Below are positions 34,300 to 37,384 of a stretch of 37,384 bases of DNA, in pieces. Source of the DNA: an uncultured Rivibacter sp. (lineage in GTDB: Bacteria; Pseudomonadota; Gammaproteobacteria; Burkholderiales; Burkholderiaceae); NCBI GenBank assembly GCA_946480925.1, contig CAMLLU010000057.1, positions 1 through 37,384 on the forward strand, written 5' to 3'. The first letter of the stretch is position 1, and each line of letters starts with the position of its first letter. Below the pieces are notes generated by a model, which saw only the letters and a program-made list of their open reading frames with translations, ran no database searches and was not told the origin of the DNA. Made by a program: the position numbers and the translations under genes.

Positions 34300-34836
34300 C
34301 TAGATGTCGGTGGGGCCGGGATAGCCGATCAGTGCCCAGGTGGCCGGCGTCGCAAAGTAGCTTGCGCTCACGAGCTCGTGCAGTGCGTGATAGGCCTGTT
34401 GCCGCAACGCCGAGGGTGCCACGCGCATCAGTTGCAGTGCGGCCTGGACTTGCGGCACGCTGGCGGAGCCCCAGTCATCGGCCAGTCCGGTGAGCCAACG
34501 CCGGCCCGGGGTGGTGTTGAGCAATGCAATCAGTCGGCCCAACTCGTCACGCAAGGCGGTCGGCAGGCCGGAGACCGTGGCATCGAGCCGTTGCAGCCAA
34601 TGCGTCAGCGCGGCTTCGCGTGCCGCTGGCTCGCCGGGCAGGCTGCCGTCGAGCATGGCGTCCCCGATCGCGCGGAACACCGTGCGGCCGCTGTCCGACA
34701 AGTGGCCCTTTCGGACACCGGGCCGCCAGTAGGCAGCCCCACCGCCGGCAATGGCCAGCACGATCGCAGCACCGACGCCGACACGCAGCAGCGTGCGTCG
34801 GTCCACGGGGGGAAGCTTGTCTCGCAGAGTGATCAT
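34300..34836 (-). CDS. Tat-signal small subunit of the GMC oxidoreductase
   Basis: A 178-residue protein starting MITLRDKLPPVDRRTLLRVGVGAAIVLAIAGGG: twin Arg in DRRTLLR followed by a hydrophobic stretch, a Tat-like signal or membrane anchor. The rest is helical (FRAIGDAMLDGSLPG, LNTTPGRRWLTGLADDW, ALHELVSASYFATPATWALIGYPGP). The last motif, ELVSASYFATPATWALIGYPGP, resembles the gluconate-2-dehydrogenase subunit 3/small-subunit type found beside GMC enzymes. It ends directly in front of the GMC ATG (TAGATG). An in-frame start (MMQHCPPM) at 34857 is possible. Confidence 0.75.
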   Translation of the reverse strand: MITLRDKLPPVDRRTLLRVGVGAAIVLAIAGGGAAYWRPGVRKGHLSDSGRTVFRAIGDAMLDGSLPGEPAAREAALTHWLQRLDATVSGLPTALRDELGRLIALLNTTPGRRWLTGLADDWGSASVPQVQAALQLMRVAPSALRQQAYHALHELVSASYFATPATWALIGYPGPTDI

Positions 34837-34920
34837 CGGCGGGCAGTGTTGCATCATTCGCGCCACGCGAACTAGAGCCGCGTTCCTATTTCCCTTCCAG
34901 ACTTTCCGGGTGCTCAGCAG

Positions 34921-35670
34921 ATGTCCACGAATGCGAAAACCGATGAAGCCGACGCCATCGTGCGGGAACTGCAGGTGGTTGCTGCGGAACGCGCGATACG
35001 CTTGGCCGAGCCCGGCTTGGTCGTACGGGTGCAAGCGCTCAAGCACTATCAGCAGGCGCGCTTTCGCAAGACCTACGCCGACCTGTTGAAGGACCCGCGA
35101 TACCGTGACGCGGCTGTCTTTTTCCTCGAAGAGCTGTACGGTCCGAAGGACTTCGAGCAGCGCGACGCACAGTTCATGCGCATCGTGCCGGCGGTGCGCC
35201 GCATGTTTCCTCAAGAGATCGTACAGACGGTCGCCAGCTTGGCCTCACTGCATGCACTGTCGGAGACTCTCGACACCGAGATGGGACGTCGGCTGCCGAG
35301 CGCCTCCGTCACTGCCGCCGACTATGCAGCGGCTTGGCGAGCCACCGGCCGGCCCGAGGCTCGCGAGCAGCAGATCGAACTCACGCTGGCCGTTGGCCAC
35401 TCGCTGGACCGCTACACGCGCCTGCCCATGATCCGCACAACGCTACGGATGATGCGTCGCCCGGCGCGCGCAGCAGGCATGAGCGAGCTACAAAGATTCC
35501 TTGAAACTGGCTTCGACACCTTCAAGGCCATGCGTGGTGCTACGCACTTCCTCGACTGCATTGCCACGCGTGAGCGCGCGCTTGCGTCCGCACTGTTTCG
35601 ACACGGATCTGTCGCCCCGGCGACAGGCAGCAACCTGGGCGACACGGCAGCGTTAGGACAACTACCGTAG
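34921..35670 (+). CDS. Conserved protein with FFLEELYGPKDF motif, function unknown
   Basis: A 249-residue protein, helical and mostly polar. It has KHYQQARFRKTYADLLKDPRYRDAAVFFLEELYGPKDFEQRDAQFMRIVPAVRRMFP near residues 40-95. I recognise the FFLEELYGP...RD...P pattern as belonging to a proteobacterial family of unknown function. No signal peptide or membrane segment is visible. It diverges from the GMC operon across 84 bases and is followed by fadD 63 bases later on the same strand, probably in one transcript, which hints at lipid metabolism. It uses more A/T-ending codons than most of the window. Confidence 0.65.
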   Translation: MSTNAKTDEADAIVRELQVVAAERAIRLAEPGLVVRVQALKHYQQARFRKTYADLLKDPRYRDAAVFFLEELYGPKDFEQRDAQFMRIVPAVRRMFPQEIVQTVASLASLHALSETLDTEMGRRLPSASVTAADYAAAWRATGRPEAREQQIELTLAVGHSLDRYTRLPMIRTTLRMMRRPARAAGMSELQRFLETGFDTFKAMRGATHFLDCIATRERALASALFRHGSVAPATGSNLGDTAALGQLP

Positions 35671-35733
35671 CTGCTGCACGAGGCCGCCACAAACAATCAA
35701 CGGCAGATTGCCGATGAGGAGTTTGATGTGGAC

Positions 35734-37384
35734 ATGGCCGTAAAGAAACCGTGGCTCAAGCACTATCCGCCCAATGTGGCGGCCGAGATCGATGCGAACG
35801 CTTATCCCTCACTCACCGCGCTGCTCGAGGAAGCTTTTCGCAAACATGCGTCGCGGGATGCCGCAGCCTTTCTCGATCGGCGAATCAAGTTCCGCGATAT
35901 CGACGACATGTCGGTCTCCTTCGGCGCCTGGCTGCAGTCCAAAGGGCTGAAGAAGGGTGAACGTATTGCAGTGATGATGCCCAATGTGCCGCAGTACATG
36001 GTGGCCATTGCGGCCATCCTGCGAGCTGGCTTCGTGGTGGTAAACGTCAACCCGCTGTACACGCCGCGCGAACTCGAACATCAGCTCAAGGACTCCGGGG
36101 CATCGGCCATCGTCATCCTTGAGAACTTCGCTACGACGCTTGAAGAGGTCATCGACAGGACGGAAGTAAAGCATGTCGTGCTTGCATCAATGGGCGACCT
36201 CCTGGGCTTCTGGAAGGGACTGTTGGTCAACTTCGTCGTACGTCACGTCCGGAAAATGGTTCCGGAATACAAACTGCCGCTCGCCAACGGAAGGACCGTC
36301 ACGCGCTTCAACATGGCACTAGCCGAAGGTTCGCGTATGGGCCTGTCACGGCCGAACGTTGGGCCAGACGACGTCGCCTTCTTGCAATACACCGGTGGCA
36401 CAACAGGCGTATCGAAAGGCGCCACGCTGTTGCATCGCAATGTGGTGGCCAACATTCTGCAGACAGAAGCTTGGTTCAGGCCGATGCTTGACCAACTAGG
36501 CGACAGGCCACTCACCGTGGTGTGCGCACTCCCGCTGTATCACATCTATGCACTCACCATCTGCTACATGATGGGTGCTCGGCTGGGCATGGTGAATCTG
36601 TTGATCGCCAACCCACGCGATATTCCGGGCTTCATCAAGACGCTGCAGAAGTACCGCGTCAACATGTTCCCAGCGGTCAACACGCTGTTCAATGCGCTGG
36701 CGAACGACCCGGAGTTTGCGCGTCTTGACTTTTCGGAGCTGGTCGTCTCCAACGGAGGCGGTATGGCATGCCAGCAAGCCACGGCAGAAAAGTGGCTGAA
36801 GATCACTGGCTGTCCAGTGGTTGAAGGTTATGGTCTGTCGGAGACCTCGCCAGTTGCCACCAGCAACCGGCTGGATCTTCGCGAGTTCACCGGAACCGTG
36901 GGCTTGCCAATCCCATCAACAGAGATCGCCATTCGCGATGATGATGGGCGGGAGCTTTCTCTCGGAGAGCCCGGAGAAATCTGCATTAGAGGCCCTCAGG
37001 TGATGGCTGGCTATTGGAATCGCCCTGACGAAACAGCCAAGGTCATGACGCAGGACGGCTACTTCAAGTCCGGTGACATCGGCGTAATGGACGAACGCGG
37101 CTACATCCGAATCGTCGATCGCAAGAAGGACATGATTCTCGTGTCCGGCTTTAACGTCTATCCGAATGAGATCGAACAGGTCGTCAACATGCATCCCGGC
37201 GTTCTTGAATGCGCGGCGGTAGGTGTACTTGATGAGAAATCGGGCGAGGCCGTCAAGCTTTTCGTGGTGAAGAAGGATCCCACCCTGGCAGAAGAAGATT
37301 TAACTGACTATTGCCGCCAGAATTTCACTGCTTACAAGAGGCCGAAGTACGTGGAGTTTCGGGACGAATTGCCGAAGAGCAACG
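35734..37384 (+). CDS. fadD: Long-chain fatty-acid-CoA ligase (partial)
   Basis: The first 550 codons are present; the window cuts it just after ELPKSN, near the expected C-terminus. It activates long-chain fatty acids to acyl-CoA with ATP at the inner membrane. Motifs: NVNPLYTPRELEHQL, AMP-binding YTGGTTGVSKGA, NLLIANPRDIPGF, GYGLSETSP, YFKSGDIG and RIVDRKKDMILVSGFNVYPNEIE (fatty-acyl signature). The frame was read codon by codon and is open. A GTG two codons earlier (35728) has better spacing to GAGGAG (35716-35721) than this ATG and may be the true start. It uses AGG, AGA, CTA and TTA codons, unlike the peptide locus. Confidence 0.95.
   Translation, partial: MAVKKPWLKHYPPNVAAEIDANAYPSLTALLEEAFRKHASRDAAAFLDRRIKFRDIDDMSVSFGAWLQSKGLKKGERIAVMMPNVPQYMVAIAAILRAGFVVVNVNPLYTPRELEHQLKDSGASAIVILENFATTLEEVIDRTEVKHVVLASMGDLLGFWKGLLVNFVVRHVRKMVPEYKLPLANGRTVTRFNMALAEGSRMGLSRPNVGPDDVAFLQYTGGTTGVSKGATLLHRNVVANILQTEAWFRPMLDQLGDRPLTVVCALPLYHIYALTICYMMGARLGMVNLLIANPRDIPGFIKTLQKYRVNMFPAVNTLFNALANDPEFARLDFSELVVSNGGGMACQQATAEKWLKITGCPVVEGYGLSETSPVATSNRLDLREFTGTVGLPIPSTEIAIRDDDGRELSLGEPGEICIRGPQVMAGYWNRPDETAKVMTQDGYFKSGDIGVMDERGYIRIVDRKKDMILVSGFNVYPNEIEQVVNMHPGVLECAAVGVLDEKSGEAVKLFVVKKDPTLAEEDLTDYCRQNFTAYKRPKYVEFRDELPKSN

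Noticed and set aside
1..37384. CRISPR array, tRNA, rRNA, transposase or phage genes
   Set aside because: No regularly spaced direct repeats, cloverleaf-like sequences, ribosomal RNA signatures or transposase/integrase motifs were seen on either strand.

Overview
The window looks like chromosomal DNA of a betaproteobacterium, most likely order Burkholderiales and perhaps the Rubrivivax/Leptothrix/Rhizobacter side of it. This rests on G+C of roughly two thirds by eye, on gene families typical of that group, and on hairpin-type intergenic repeats that I associate with such genomes. The species cannot be read from the sequence. I see no rRNA, tRNA, CRISPR array, transposase or phage gene. The right-hand fadD is visibly less G+C-rich than the rest.

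Left edge (1-2415, minus strand): a three-gene type VI secretion cargo cassette. A free-standing VgrG-tail domain (DUF2345), a DUF4123 adaptor/chaperone and a VasX-like effector (cut by the window edge) are joined by ATGA stop/start overlaps. Next (2878-6030, minus): a NarX/NarL-type sensor kinase and response regulator, with a membrane ICMT-type methyltransferase coupled to the regulator by a GTGA overlap.

Peptide locus (6161-17887, minus): in transcription order, a DppA-type binding protein, an M13 metallopeptidase lipoprotein, two more tandem DppA-type proteins, then dppB, a ~0.6 kb inverted-repeat element, dppC, dppD and dppF. It reads as an envelope peptidase, three binding proteins and one dipeptide/oligopeptide ABC importer. 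Amn (AMP nucleosidase, plus) diverges from it. Amn converges on a secreted GlpQ glycerophosphodiesterase whose promoter region carries a PhoB-box-like sequence.

Middle (21324-28151): a second-type EF-G-like GTPase, a secreted SRPBCC protein, an HTH-like protein with an alanine-rich linker, three small ORFs bracketed by a Fur-like palindrome and strong terminators, an HDOD protein, a TPMT-type methyltransferase and a YfcG/YghU-type glutathione transferase.

Tyrosine/phenylalanine catabolism (28179-30829): an Lrp/AsnC regulator diverges from hppD-phhA, with two matching palindromes 41 bp apart between them. Right end (30962-37384): a CREST/alkaline-ceramidase-like membrane protein overlaps tail-to-tail with a lipase. 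The lipase ends an operon made of a Tat-type small subunit, a GMC oxidoreductase and itself. A conserved protein of unknown function and a long-chain acyl-CoA ligase (fadD, cut by the edge) diverge from that operon. Together they suggest lipid or long-chain alcohol breakdown.

The observations I find most worth following are the free-standing DUF2345 cassette, the peptidase-plus-importer locus, a conserved hairpin element found 25-28 nt past the stop codons of three unrelated genes, and the paired Lrp-type palindromes. No part of the window is, to my eye, an obviously new defence or mobile system.
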